DNA from: Cycas panzhihuaensis
Taxonomy: Eukaryota; Cycadophyta
Assembly (NCBI GenBank): GCA_023213395.1
Contig: CM041465.1
Coordinates: 204,731,741 to 204,795,740, forward strand
Length of the DNA: 64,000 nt
Reading direction: 5' to 3'
The notes beneath the pieces were generated by a model. The model was not told the origin of the DNA and did no database searches. It was given only the letters and a program-made list of their open reading frames with translations. Shown in pieces: positions 31,961-45,808 of the stretch (position 1 is its first letter; every line of letters starts with the position of its first letter). The translations under genes and the position numbers were made by a program.

Positions 31961-34900
31961 GGAAGGGATTCCTCTAGTAATTAACATAGGACCTCCTTCC
32001 CCTTAAGGATGAAGTCACTTTAGGGATTATTTGTATAGGTCTTAAGTCTCTAGGTGCCCCACCACCCAGGACAAGACACATGTAGTTGTTCTAAATGTCT
32101 AGGGTATGGTCCTATAGCAAGATGAGACATAATTACTCCCTAAGGAGGGAAGCCTCCTAGATGTTAAGAAGTGGGAGGAACATATGGCCCATAGCTAATA
32201 AGTTAAGTAGCCCTGCTAAGTATGCATAGGTAAGAGGCCGTAAAAGGATATGAAGTTTTATCATAGTTGTATGGCATGTACATGTGGAGCTTGATGGCTC
32301 ATGATTAGAATGTAGGAGGGTCACGCATGGTTAACTAGCCCTTAATAAAGCAATGATGTGAGATAGGCATATGAAGATGGTCAAGTCAAATGAGGTCATA
32401 TGGGAGCAACATGAGTTTACATTGTCTAAATGAAGGGGTTACCCTATGAAGGATATCTACCCTTGGTTAATGAGCGAACATCTCTTGGTGATGGAAGAGA
32501 AGTAGGTGCATATAGGAAAGGAGCATTTGGCCTAGTATAATGAGTGGTAGGGATAGATCTTGATTGAGGCCCTACCTAAGAAGTCGCTAGTAGAGGTGTA
32601 CACTATCAAACAACCATAAACTTAGTCTAAAGATTATGAGCATGACTATTAGGGTCAATACCCAAAGAGGATGGGTGAACATAAGGTATATGTACTCCTC
32701 ACTCTTGTGTAGTGATGTTTGAGCAAACATAATTTAAGGTGACTAGACCTAGAACTTGCTCAAAGGCATGTGCAGTAGTTGGAGGAGGATCTAACATAGA
32801 TACTCCTTATTCATCATCATGGTAGATGGGTCTCATATGGTCCACATAATGATTATTCCATGATGTGGGACTTCTTATAAAAGATGCAATCTTGGCTAGA
32901 TCATATTCTTCTCTAATAAGGACCTTATATGAGATAGGCTCTTTTGAGTACTTGAATGGGTTTAAAGCATCTTAATGTATAAATGGAGTAGTGGTAGGAT
33001 CATAATGGAATTTCCATAACCTTCCTAAAGAGTAAAGGTGGAAATTTAGGAATGTGATGGAGTCTTTAAGGGGAAGACCCTGAATTCTCCTTGATTACCT
33101 AAGAGGGATATGGGAAGGATCCATGAAAAATATATAATGAAAGATAAATGGAATGTATGGATATGACTTTAGTAAAATAAAGGGATGGAAATGAGTCATA
33201 TGAAGTTAGCTTGACTAAAGTGAATGATTGAATTAAGGTTAAGTAGGTGGATGTATGTCAATAGAAGATTCTAATAATAAGAATAAATGACTAACTAAGA
33301 AGTTTAGACAACTCCCTAATATAATTCCCAAAATGATACATGTTTATGTAGGTCACCTTAGGAACCTCAAATCATAGGAGAAGTGATCTTTATAAAAGCA
33401 ACTAAGGTAATAAGTCTCAACAAATCTTTAACTCTCTTCTAAACAAAAGAGAGATGCCTTTCTATGTTTGTGCTAAGGAAGGAAATCTAATCAAGTGCTA
33501 ATTGTATACTTAACTAATCAATAATCAAAGTAAAAAAGAGTAAAGGAAACTCAAATAAATAAACAATCTCTAGTTACTCCCTACCAAAGAGATAAATAAA
33601 TAAGCAAAGACTTCCAATGAATAGGAAGATCATCAGGGTCCTTACCCCAAAAGAAGTTGTCTTAGACTCCCTATCAATTAATCACCCAACCCCTCCTAGA
33701 GGAGTGATCCAACCTAGATCTCTACCCAACTATAAAGGAGAGAAGTACATCATACTAACTATAAATTAGGATGATTGATAAGTGAGAAGACTCAAAAGAC
33801 CTTAGACCTTTGATTCATGACCCTATTGGGGGTCATTCACTTGGGACTTCCTCAATTGATGATGATCTACCTATGAAGGTGGATGGCTTATGAATACTTA
33901 CGTCTAATTCTAGTGAGTCTTACACACTTAGAGGTGAATGAAGAAGAGAGGAGTTACTCTCAACCCAAAGTGTGGTGGGAGACTATCACTTTTGGTGTTT
34001 GAAACATGGCAAGAAATAATGTTAAAGGAGGAGGAGTCTATATGCCAAGTATATCAAGTCTTAGATGATCAAGAATAACTTTATCAAGAGAATGGGACCT
34101 AACCTATAGGGAAACAAATGTCACACCTAAAATGTAAACTAGTATGTACTTTCATATTGTGTGAAATCAATAGAGACCTAAACTATACACAAATTAAATA
34201 ATCAAAATAAACACACTAGCCCTAATGCAAGTAGATGCATATGTAAATTATAAATCTTTTTTTTTTTTTTTAATAAATAACCTAAGATGTAATCAATCCT
34301 AATACATCATAGAAAGTTATCTAAGCTATCGTGTTGCTCTTATATTTATCCTAAGTGCTTATACTTTTATTTTGAAATTTAAAAAAAAACAAATAAGCAC
34401 TCAATATACTATCAAAAGAGAAAGAGAGAGAGTATGCTCAAAGTTACTCTTAATTGCTTCTTTCTTTTCTTTTTATGTTATGATCAAAAGAATATAAGAA
34501 GACCATGTAAGAAAGGGAAATTTTAGTAAGTAATTAAAGACATAAAGTAAATAAAATGAAATGAGGGTATACCTTTCATTATTTTGAAGTACCTTTCATG
34601 CAACACTTCAATGAACTCAAGTGCATTCACTCTAATAAAAAAGGTTAATAGCAACAACACTCAATCATAATTATAATAATGAGACCAAATCAAAATTAAA
34701 CTAGTCAGCATAAGAAACATATAACCCTACAAAATAGGGTTGAAGACTCCCTTCGAGAGCTCTTCAACAAATCCACTCACCTCCTTAGAGAGAGTTTGCT
34801 AGAATTGAGCCTATGTATGTAAACTTCTTCTCAAGTTATGAGTAGGAACTTATAGTGAAGAGAGTCTAAACTCAAGATAAAGGAAATTTTAACCAAAGAA

Positions 34901-36089
34901 ACACATAATTATTTTTATGAAAAGCATTCTCATCTAAGTTCTTTTTATATAAGAAAAGGAGTGAAGAAGCCAACTTTAAATGTAACTCTCTAGTGAAACA
35001 AAACCACCAAACTTGAAGGAGAGAAGGAGGAGGTGCCTTAGATTAGTGTAATGGCAGCTCTAAGATGCTTCAAACCAAGCTCCAACAAGCAATAGATGTG
35101 CAAAAATCTCTTAAAGGTAAAAGGAGAACTATTGTAAAGAATTCTTAAATAGAAAAGAGAAAGAAGTAAGAGAGAAAAGAGGTCAAAAGAAGAAAAATGT
35201 TTGAAACTTGGGTGTGTACATCCCCAAGTCTTAAAAATCTTCAAGCGATGCTCTAGTTCTTACTCCAATAAGTCACTCCATGGATGTGAAAAGGTCATAA
35301 GAGGTTGAGGTTGAATTTTAGCAACACTCTATTGGACAAAACTTAATCCCCTTAACAAATGGAAGGGTGCTTATAAGAAAATCAGGATCGAGTGGTTGGA
35401 AAAAGGCTATGGGAGGTTAGTCCATGGTTTCTTCAATAGATTGGGTCCATATTATGGGAGATAATTGATTTCTTCTTTTTCTTTTTACATGCAAAAGGTG
35501 AAAACCATGAACAATTTTAAAAATCACAATCAATTTATGACTAAAATCGTGGTCCACTTTATAAATCATAATTCACTTTACAAACTATAATCCACTTTAT
35601 GAACCTTGGTATTTAACTTTAACTATAATTTACTAAGTAAGTTGCAATTTTGGGTAACCTAAAATTCATGGTAAATAGTTAAAATTGCAATCTATGAAAT
35701 TCTCTAGAATGAGGTTAAAAAAAATAAAAAATTTTGAAACTTAAGTCATCTTGTCATCTAAAGGCATCACGGAAAGCTAATGAAGAATCAAACAAAGTAA
35801 AATCATCACTTAGAGATGTGAAAAAAATGATAAATTATCAAATCAAAGGCCCATAAAATCACAAACCAATAAGGAAAAGAATTGGAACTATGTCTTGGAC
35901 CAAGCTTGGAGGTGTTATAAAAGTGTATATATTTTGATCTATGCATCATCATATTAAACATCCATCCTATCATTATCTTAATTAATTAACTAAATAATGC
36001 AAATGCCTAATCAAAACCTTTAGTAGCAAACGAGATAAGGCATGGGACCTAGTCATGTTGAAAGGGGCATAGTTGACTAAAACAAGATG
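31961..36089. other. 4.1-kb relic region without recognised gene
   Basis: AT-rich, no frame over about 70 codons with family resemblance. 31,961-32,900 is probably the upstream part of the minus-strand gag. A T-run lies at 34259-34271 and a GA-rich stretch near 34416-34432. The remainder may be the leader or LTR of the same gypsy relic; I could not delimit it. Confidence 0.4.
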
Positions 36090-37370
36090 AAAGTCCTAAA
36101 AACTCTCCATTCAAATTTGGGAAAATAGAGTTAACTCATTTAGAGTTTGAAGATAATATTAGATAATTGTAGTATAAAGTAGACCTAAGAGAGGGATTCT
36201 ACATGTTTTAGCTTAAGCAAAAACTTAAATTCCTTAAAAATAAAATTAAGATATGGAACATATAGGTCTTTAGTGATATTTTCAAATAGAAAAAGTTACT
36301 TAATGAGAATATGGAATAGATCTAGCAGGAAATTATGAGGGAAGGGCTCTTGGATGAGTTAACAATGTGAGAGGAAAGTATTCTAAAGTCTTAGGTTTAT
36401 TGGTTTCAAGGACATAAGAACATAATTTTTTTCATCAAACTACTTTTAAGAATCATATCTATAATAGAATTCTTCATCCTAGAAAGAAGGATAAAGGCAT
36501 GTAAGATTCAACACTAAAGATTAAAGAAGAGTTGAAATCATTTTTTAGGGAGATAGCTAATGAAAATCAGGTGTTCAAAATAGTTTCTTATAGAGAAGTT
36601 TGTTTCATTATCCCAAAGTTGGTTTCTAAAAGGAAAAATATATCCTTATTCAAAGAGATAACCAAGGAGGAGGTTAAGAAAGCCATCATTAGTATGCCTC
36701 TAGGTAACGTTCATAGTTTGAATGGGTTTCCTATAAACATTTACCAAGATTTTTGGTATATAGTGGAGAAGGATGTGGTTAGAGTTGTGGACAAATCCAA
36801 GCAATCCTAAAAAGTATTATGGGCCCTCAAAACAACTTTTATAACCCTCACCCCTAAAGAAAAATCTAATAAGATAGTAGATAAATTTAGGCCAATAGCC
36901 TTGTGTAATACGACCTATAAAACTATATCTAAGGTTATGGATAACCAATTGGCATAAATCTTACTTAAAATAATATCTAAGGAATAAGAAGGCTTTATGG
37001 TTAAAAGCCAACTCCTAGATGGCATTATTATGATAATAAAAACTATTCATTCACTCAAACAAGCCAAAAAAGGGGCATGTTAATTAAGTTAGACACGTTC
37101 GCAACCTATGATTACTTGAATTAGGAATTTATGGATAATGCCATTCTAGCTTTTAACTTTGATAAGAGATGAGTATAGTGGGTTTATAATTATATATCTT
37201 CAACCCCCTTCTTAGTCTTAGTTAATGGTGTTCCTGCCTAACCATTTATGTCTTCCAGGGGGATAAGACAAAGAGACCCTTTATCTCCCTACCTATTTAT
37301 CACTATAGTAGAGGGTTTGGGAAAAACTAATTGCCAAGTTGAGATAAGAGAAGCAAATTAGAAGGATTAA
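36090..37370 (+). pseudogene. LINE D, RT fragment of an L1-type LINE
   Basis: A heavily decayed plus-strand LINE. Before RT: SPFKFGKIELTHLEFEDNIR and LKQKLKFLKNKIKIWN (36110-36265) resemble the linker after LINE endonucleases, followed near 36,300-36,530 by EIMREGLLDEL and FFREIA. An open segment 36532-36810 holds ITKEEVKKAIISMPLGN and GFPINIYQDFWYIV. RT fingers follow: TLTPKEKSNKIVDKFRPIALC and TYKTISKVM (36845-36945), then GFMVKSQLLDGIIMIIKTIHS. After 37,100 only QPPS-, LMVFLPNH and PLSPYLFI-type scraps remain. Endonuclease and RNase H are not recognisable. It belongs to a different LINE family from A-C. Confidence 0.75.
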
Positions 37371-40061
37371 CCCATATATTGACATCCTATAAATATAAAT
37401 ACATATAAGGGTTAAAGTATACTCCTAAATATTTTAATCACACCACTCCTATATTGGTTTAAGGGGCCTCATACATTCTAATCCAATATAAGAATCATGT
37501 ATTAATTTCTTCCTTGTCCATATTCCATCCTTATTTGTTAAAAATGGAGGCAAGGAGTCCATACTAGTTCTACTCTACATTGCAGTTTCCTATAAGCTTA
37601 GGAAATAACATTTTGAGAGTGGCATCCTTCTTGGATTCATCTATCCTAGAGATTTCTAGTTAAGGCGTAAGAATATTAAAGTTTGATGGCTATGGTAGTT
37701 ATGTCTATACCTAAGTTGAGAGGTATTTATAAAAGTAAGATATTTATTATCTATAAGCTTGAAACCACATCTAATTAACAAGGGAGTAGTCTCAATAAGC
37801 TAAATAACCTATTTTGTTATAGTTTGTGCCTAATTTCCCTTATTGGCTTTGCCTTAAGAAGTTTTATTATCCACCTCAATCCATCCACTCTTACACTTAA
37901 TCATTAATTCTTAAGCTTCTTACCCTAAGGTTGGTTGTATGGTAGTTTCAATGGATAGTAGTTCACAATTATTAATGCAATAGTCTATAGGATGATATTT
38001 AAACCATACATTAGATATATTAAAATAATTCTTTTTTTGCTTATCAGTTTAGTCCCCATAGTAAATAAGGATGTTCTTATTAAGCTCCTTGTATGGGTCT
38101 ACTTTTACACATACATTGATATTAGGCTTACGGTAGAAAGGCATAGGGTTTTATATAAAAACATAATAACCCAATGTAGCTACTAGCCCTTTCACATATT
38201 TCTAGAGCTATAGTGATAATCTTAGGAATTTAATCCAATGTGGACCAAAAAAAGTGATAGTATTATCTATATATTATAGATCATAATAATGAGTTTGTAA
38301 GTATATATGTCTTGCTTTAGAACCTATTTAGAGGCATCTAAGGATTAAAAAAATAATATAAAATAACCCTTATTGAGATTTCAAATATTCATGACTTTCT
38401 ACTAAAAAATATTATCTTTTAGCCATTGCATGAGTATAAACCTAGGGGGCTTGTGTTTTTTTTTTTTTTTTTAAATATTGATGTTTTAAAATAATCTTCT
38501 AAATACATGATGTGAATTTTTAGAACTTTCACCCCATTGTAAACTTTAGGAATAGATTTCCTTACTCTCTTGGGCACCATCCTCCTTAAAATTCTTATGG
38601 TTTGAGTATGATCTTGGAATAGTAATTAAGTTTTTAAAACTAGTTGAAAATGGCATGATATGGGTAGGTAGGATGAGGTAAAACTTCCCTAGGTATAATT
38701 AATACCCACTACTTAAGACTAATGGTCCAAATTTGAAAGGATTGGGGAAATCTTTAGTGTGTGATTGAGAATTTAAAATTCCCACTCACATAACTTGTAT
38801 ATAAACCAAACCATCAAGCATCCATAATATATCCCTTATAAGAAGTATAACCCATGAGATCTAAGTATATAATGATAAGGAAAAGAAACCATATTGATTA
38901 ATCTAACTTCCTAACATATTTAAATTTATCTTTAAAAGGTTAACACTATTAAGGATTATTGCTCCTCATCCTTTAATTGTCTAAACACCTAGGCAAGGAT
39001 TGACTAGTTTATAGATGTCTAAGGCTACTTCAAGGATAATGATATAAGAGGTCAAATTCCTTTTGTAGATAATATCAATAGAAAGATAAGATCTTCTTAA
39101 TCCTAAAAGGGTGGAAGAGAGTATAAGATAGTAAAGGAGCCAACAAAATACCATAGCTTCACCTAATCTACCAACTATTTATATGTTGAAAGAGAAAGGG
39201 ATTTTAAAGAAGAATAAGATACCAGATTAATGAACCAATATACCAACATAACTTAAATGGTTGATTCACTAGATGATAGTAAGTGCATATAGGAACATAG
39301 TACGAAGAATAGGAGATATAATACTAAACCTCCAAACAAGTACACTAGTTGATGTAAATGACCTAATCTTTAGCTGGAAACATTACACCTCAAAAGCAAA
39401 AGAACATCAAAAGCATAAGCATAGTCCATGGTGCTTATATAATATCTTTCATTTGATCTAATAACCATATACACTTAATAATTACACCATTGAAAGAAAA
39501 GCAATTGCATCAATAACATTTAAGAAAAGAAGGTAGAGTAATGGCATATGTTCTTCTCAAATATTCATTTTATAAGGTTAATATACATTCATTCAATAAC
39601 TTCACCAATATAATACTCTTAAAAATGGTAATTTATGAATAAATATATGTATTAAATATTAAATTATTTTATAAATACACCAATATAACTAAATGATTTG
39701 CATCATAACTTGATACCTAAGGAAGACAAGTTTACATAAAAAATAAGAGTATAACTACCCAAAGTCTTAAGAAAACCTAAGGGATTATTCCTATACAGAT
39801 AAATAGACACCAACACCTAAACAACATTTACCCATATAGTACTTCCACTATTTTTGGAGTAGTAATATTTAATAATTATATAAAAAAGAGGCCTTTAGAA
39901 GTAGTTATCTAGTGTTTAATTAATGGGTTAAGTGGTTAATATCTATGTTATATAACAACATTGACTATTGTTATTTATATGTATATATTTGACTTTATTT
40001 AATAACAACTAATTTATATTCTTCTGAATTCTTTTGTTAAATATATGCACACTAATTTTCT
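37371..40061. other. Relic AT-rich region, no gene seen
   Basis: No recognisable coding sequence on either strand. Contains a T-run at 38458-38472. The last 150 bases could be an LTR end, because a primer-site-like sequence follows at 40062. Confidence 0.4.
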
Positions 40062-40074
40062 ACATGGTATCAAA
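40062..40074 (+). promoter_or_regulatory. Possible copia primer binding site
   Basis: tggtatcaaaggc resembles the tRNA-Met primer site TGGTATCAGAGC and follows tttctaca, a typical LTR terminus. No matching second LTR was found, so the element it belonged to cannot be delimited. Confidence 0.4.
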
Positions 40075-41029
40075 GGCAAATTAAGAGATTGCCACCTTAT
40101 TAATAACACTTCTCAGATTTGGGATAAGTGAGAGATGAGTAATAAATATTAATATAAGCCTATAAAGGCCATGAGTAGATGACAATAAAAAATGGGCGTA
40201 TGATTGATTGATATTATTCAACATATGGGCTTTATATTATATGTGTATGGTGTGAAACAAAATCTAGGGATTGGATGTGGTTTCAAAGGATTCATAAATG
40301 ATAATGTTTTGCCAATAGAGTTGAAATTGTAAATAGTTTAATCACACAATAGGAGTTTCTTAGGAGTATCTCAAGACAATCTTGGTGTTGTGTAAATTAT
40401 TGATAGACTATAATAATGTATGATGATATCTGATGAGGCCCATAATATTGGTAATATGTATTGAAATTGTAAATGGACTAAAGTGGGTTGTCTGTATAAA
40501 GAATTCAAAGACTAGGAGGATTTTTCAAGACATGAATCTCTCTTGTTGTAATAGCCCATGGAAAATCCATAAGAAACACTCCATTGAGTGTTGAATAATG
40601 GCATAATTAGGGTTTTCATTCCCTTTAAATATGATTATTTAGAGAATTAGTTAAGGATCTTAATTTGTTCTTAGATTATGCCATCCCTCGTAAAAGCTAC
40701 TATAGTATTATATTCAAAAAATTATTCCATGGGATTAAAGGCTAGGTTATACACAATAATGGCTAAGACACAATATTTATATCCCTTTGTCAAAAACATT
40801 ACATAGCACTAGAATCAAATTTAAATAGTTTGGTCAAGATCAAAGTTTAAGATTTAAAATGAAATAGTAAAGCTCCACTTCTTTCTTGCCTATAATCCAA
40901 ATCCAAGATAATAAAATGATCATCCTTCAAAATCTAACAGCTCTCAAAGAATACCTAGTGAATGAAGATAATACAATTTCTCTTCATATGTTTTTTTAAA
41001 AACTTAATCAATTCTACAAAGGATGTCCT

Positions 41030-41270
41030 TGTTAACAACTAAGCATTCTTTATATAAACATAGGAGAAAAGGCATCAATAAGTATCAAATTAATAAATTT
41101 AACAAACTTATATCCCATCTACAAATGCTAAAGTTATTTATATAAAGGTATTATTTGATTTCTATTCAATTTTTTGAAGTTGTTTTGATTAATGTCGAAG
41201 TTCAATATATGCATGCTAACTATTTAACAAAATGTCTAAATCAATTACATGTGAAATGTTTAATAAAAAC
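41030..41270 (+). pseudogene. Possible copia RNase H tail
   Basis: A decayed stretch in several frames: KASISI resembles the CDN-AI-I segment, and EVQYMHANYLTKCLNQLHVKC (41198-41262) resembles the copia pol terminus in which V-Y-T---AD-LTK-L is typical. It lies 1 kb downstream of the primer-like site at 40062, consistent with a shrunken copia element, but the resemblance is weak. Confidence 0.33.
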
Positions 41271-43769
41271 ACCCTAAAGAGCTTATATATAAAATGTTTA
41301 ACCAAATGAATAATTGATGATGAAATTGAGTTGCCCATGAAACATATGACCTAATTTATTTTTAAAAATTTATTGAATTTTTTTAGCATATTAAAAATTT
41401 ACACCAGTTAATTAAAAGGAGTGCAGGAAAAGTGTCAAGATGAATGTTTTTGTAAGTTTTGAAATGATGTTATAGAAAAGGTTGTGAATTATATAATTGA
41501 TACTTGTATGCCATTATTATTATGAGTTTTGATAGTTATATTATATAAGGAAGTTGTTCACCTTCCTTATTTTATATTATAGCTAGTTATTTGTAGGCCC
41601 AACTAGCGAGATATAACATATAACCATTTAATGAAGTCAATGTATAATATTGATATATAAACTCAAGCATATATCATGAGTATAATTTTGAATTTGTTGA
41701 AGACTAAAGAATGAAAACAGAGAGATAGAGATTGAAAATGAAATAGGGAAGTAGAACATGATTTTTTTTTAATAGCTAAATTCCCTATAAAGTGGGGTTG
41801 ACCCCTTTGATATGAGATGCCATAGGAGAGGGGAATATATTCTACCAAAATCACCTAAGACTTGCACTTGGCCTTACTTGCTTTAGAGACAACTATATCA
41901 AGCTACTTTAAACCCTTGAAAAGCTTAAAGCTTGACATAATAATCTATAAAATATACAAGCATATTCTTTACTACTCGACAATCTATAATTAGTTATTCC
42001 TTGACCATGCTAACCACCTTGACCCTAATTCATTATCACTTAACTATTTGCTAATACTTATAAGTAGGTAAGAGTGTTGGCATACTAAGTTGTCTCTACC
42101 ATTCCTACTATGAATATCACCCATACTACTACCAATTTGATAACCCTTACCACCTGACTCCATAACTATCACTATCATGCTTATTATTGCATGTCTAATA
42201 ACCTCCACTACCAATACTATGCATGTTAAATAATTGGCAGAAACACTAGATCCTCACTAAGAACTCATATATTTGTATGTCTGCCAGCCTCCACCATGAA
42301 CATAACAACCACTAACTAAGGGGCTCCTATTACTACTAGGATCATCATCCATCCAAATAAAAGCCAAATCTTTATGGGTGTTAATCTAGTTAAATAAAAG
42401 CATCCACCAATATCATGTCAATTTTCTAACTGATCTTCCTATACATGGCAGAGCTTTTAAATAGAACACCCACTTCTCTAAATATCACCAAACAAGCTAA
42501 CCTACTCAAAAAATAATAGCAATAGATGAGATACAATCCCTCTAGGGTAATTATCAAGATACACTTCCATCTAAAGCTCAAGCACAAGGCCAAAAGCAAC
42601 ATAAAATTATGAATCACTAGTAGCACTAAACCAATCCCTATGCTTAGTTAGAAATGTACCTCATTCAAGGCAAGATGAAATGCCACTCCAAACAAACACT
42701 AATATCCATCAATGGTAATTTGGCCAAAATTCATCACTACTCTAAGACCTTAACCAACTACTTGGCATCAATCCCATTTTTGCCATTACTAAATAATGAT
42801 ATGTAAGTCAACACCAAATTAATCTTAAATATTATCATCATTTGAGGGAGACATGTAAGTATTTATGCTATCCCACATTTTTGCATAATAGTTGAATAAG
42901 TTTATATTGACTTACTAGTCACTACTAACAATTTATATTGATAAGAATAATCTTGAAGCCCTACTGATCATGAGATGAGGCATAAATCAAATAATAATCT
43001 TACTCAAACATTAATATCAAATAACATTAATTAAAATACAATAGTTGTCTTGTCGATTATTATCCACATATGTTGATTAATGTGGTATTAAAGTCCCATT
43101 ACTCATAACATAAAGTATTGTTCAAAAGATCTTGATACAAATTAATTATTCTAATTAAAAGTTGATACCAATCTAAATGCTTCTCGATGACCTCAATGCT
43201 AATCTAAGTATGTAGAATATGGCTAATCCGTACACTAGAGAATAATTACATCATCATAAAACAACAAACAATTTCATCACTAATCAAAGCAACTTATTAT
43301 AGTTGATTAAATGTTATCATGATACTAATATCACAATCATCTTCATCACTGACCCAAGAAACAATCAACATAAAACTAGCATACCAATGTTGATTCGAAA
43401 AGAAAAAATAATAAATTGGCCCACTATCACCATGAATCAACCTACCAATCATGATCTAGGTAATTTTTTTTTAAGCTTATAACATGATGTCCTAACACTA
43501 CTTTGGGAAGCATCCCATCCTCGCATACAAATTAATAAACCAAAAGCCAAGTTAAGGAAAACTTTAATCTAAGCAATACAACTCCACTATAAAATCATAA
43601 TGTAAGCTTTGATCAGTATGGATTCAAGCCAATGTAGGCCTAAATATAGATTAGTAACACCACCATCACCATTCTCAATCATAAAGTCCTCTATTATGTC
43701 CTTCGAAGATATGGGAGCAAATAACTAAGAAGACTTCTCAGTAATAAAATAATTAAAAATCATAGATGT
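41271..43769. other. Relic region left of nest G
   Basis: AT-rich with no coding frame of recognisable family. Continues across the insertion into 59,119 when element G is removed. Confidence 0.4.
41545..41570. repeat. Short perfect inverted repeat
   Basis: ataaggaag and cttccttat form a 9-bp perfect stem around an 8-base loop in AT-rich DNA. No terminator or element end can be assigned. Confidence 0.5.
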
Positions 43770-44118
43770 TGTTATAAACCTATGCTACTAATGGAAGTCG
43801 GCCATAGCTATGGCTAGATTATGGATTCAAAGAAGCTAGCCTTAATTATAATTATAAGAAGTTAATTTTATTATTATTATGGACTACATATCTTAATATT
43901 ATTATTAGAAGCTAATTTTATTATTAGGAAGTTAGTTTTTAAAATATTATTAATTTTGATACCTATAAATAGATAATTATTATTCATTTATAAATCATCT
44001 TTTATAAGTTAATTCATTTGGGGTCTTTTAACTATTTGGTCCTTAGGAGCTTCATCTCAAATGTTATTTTAGATTTCTTTTATATATGTAGAAGTAGACC
44101 TAATTTAGGATTACTCTA
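43770..44118 (+). repeat. Element G 5' LTR
   Basis: 349 bp starting TGTTATAAACC. Homologous to 58756-59113, sharing ttcatttggggtcttttga/aactattt and aatttaggat-act-ta at the end. Divergence is high, with several indels around TTA microsatellites, consistent with the oldest insertion in the nest. Confidence 0.85.
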
Positions 44119-44120
44119 AG

Positions 44121-44134
44121 TGGAATCTGAGCTT
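44121..44134 (+). promoter_or_regulatory. Element G primer binding site
   Basis: tggaatctgagctt lies two bases after the LTR and matches the tRNA-Met primer site TGGTATCAGAGCTT at 12 of 14 positions. Confidence 0.7.
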
Positions 44135-44312
44135 CATTTTTCGTGTATCAAGGATTTTCATAGAATAATTTTAAAAAATAATCATGAATTTAAATCAACC
44201 TCATATGATCTATAAAGTTTAAGTGGTTATATCATAGGGTTTGAAAAAAATTATGGAAATTATAGGGAATTTAATTTTGGCCTACTATTCATCAATATCT
44301 TTAGGGCCTAAA

Positions 44313-44856
44313 CACTAGAATATATGATATATTCATATATATAATATTTAATATTAATACAATTGACCCACTAACAAAACCCACTCACCGGATATATTAA
44401 GATATGTGAGATGCATATTTATCCATATAGATATGCTATTGGATGATATAATAGTTTAAGAGAAATTATAGGTTACTCATGAGGTGAATATTTCTATAAA
44501 TATATATATATACACCACTTGAGAAATTGAGAAAGGTCTAAGACCTAAAGGCGTATTTATTCTAATATCTAAGAGGAACTTCTAACTCCACCCTCTCTTG
44601 TGGTTTTTTCCACACTTGGTTTTTTATATATAAATCTATTGTCTCTCTTATGGTGAATGATTATTGAAGCATATTTCTATTCATTACTTTATATTCATAT
44701 TTCTTCCTTTATATGCGTATATTACTTATAATATAATTCTATGATTATACATGCTTATTATATTTTCACTATATTATACTTATTATATTATAATATGACA
44801 TCAAACTCAAATTCTAAATTCTAATATGATATTAGACCAAATTTATATTTCTAACA
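44313..44856 (+). repeat. Element F 5' LTR
   Basis: The first bases are cactagaata where the 3' copy has tggtagaata, so the TG start has decayed here. It ends tttctaaca. It shares long segments with the 3' copy, such as tagaatatatgatatattca. Confidence 0.83.
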
Positions 44857-44869
44857 TGGTATCATAGCC
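44857..44869 (+). promoter_or_regulatory. Element F primer binding site
   Basis: tggtatcatagcc follows the LTR directly; it differs from the tRNA-Met primer site TGGTATCAGAGCC by one base. Confidence 0.85.
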
Positions 44870-45374
44870 ATGGTAAGTTGAAAAATCTTATAAAGATAAG
44901 TCATAAGCCTATCAAAGCCTATTATTAGCTATGTTATGTAAGTAAGAAGAAAGTCGATATGAGTTAATTTGATAAGCTAGGTAGTATGGCAATGATAGAG
45001 TTATGACAAAGCCAGTTATGAGGTCTGAATGATGGGCCAAAAATCTAAATATGTAAGTGACATGTGACTATGATTTCAGGGCTAGATAAAGTTGAAGAAG
45101 TAGATGAAGATGAATGAGTTGAATAGAAGATGCATATAAATGAGATGAAACCACATATAAATGTAATAAAGTTGCATAAAGGAAATGAAGCATTATTAAT
45201 GGCATATTAATTTAAATTTATATGGACATATATTTATGTATGTATTTAGTACATTCTTAAGACATACAAGTTCAAACGAGTCTAATAGATGATGAAGATG
45301 TAAAAGAAATTGTTGCCAATTGTATTCATCACTATACACCATGCACTTGTAAAAGTGACCAAGATTTATTGAGA
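44870..45374 (+). other. Element F internal DNA, left part
   Basis: No coding frame recognised. Continues at 54,841 beyond element H. Confidence 0.5.
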
Positions 45375-45379
45375 CTAGA

Positions 45380-45793
45380 TGTTACATAACTCATCTCACT
45401 AAGTTATGTAAGATATTATTATACAAAGAGCTATCAGGAGGTTAAGAGATAAGGTTAATTATAGAACTCTGTGCATAAGTTGATAATATGGCCAATGGTA
45501 TGTAAGGTTGTTATGCTATCTAATAGAATGTAAGGCTGTTTAGGCCACCAATAGGATTACATATAAAAAACCATTTTTATCTATATAAGGGTCATAAATT
45601 ATAAATGATGGTTATCTTGATGTAACTTTTATAAAGATTGTTCTATGGTACTCTTTATTTTGGTGATTATTTAGTGCTCTTGTGTTCTTATGAGATTCTC
45701 TATTAATTTATTTTCTTTATTAGACAGAATGAAGCAGTTATAATTGTCATTTTTCTATTATCTCAAGGAGCACTTGTGAGAAGAAACATCCCA
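45380..45793 (+). repeat. Gypsy H 5' LTR
   Basis: Starts TGTTACATAACTC, ends acatccca, 414 bp. A TATA-like ctatataaggg near 45580-45592 could be the promoter. It matches the 3' LTR at 54423. Confidence 0.92.
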
Positions 45794-45795
45794 AG

Positions 45796-45808
45796 TGGTA
45801 TCAGAGCC
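45796..45808 (+). promoter_or_regulatory. Gypsy H primer binding site
   Basis: tggtatcagagcc, two bases after the LTR, is a perfect match to the initiator-tRNA-Met primer site used by many plant LTR elements. Confidence 0.9.

Noticed and set aside
41545-41570. Hairpin as terminator or MITE end
   Set aside because: A 9-bp stem alone is expected by chance in 64 kb of AT-rich DNA; no target duplication surrounds it.
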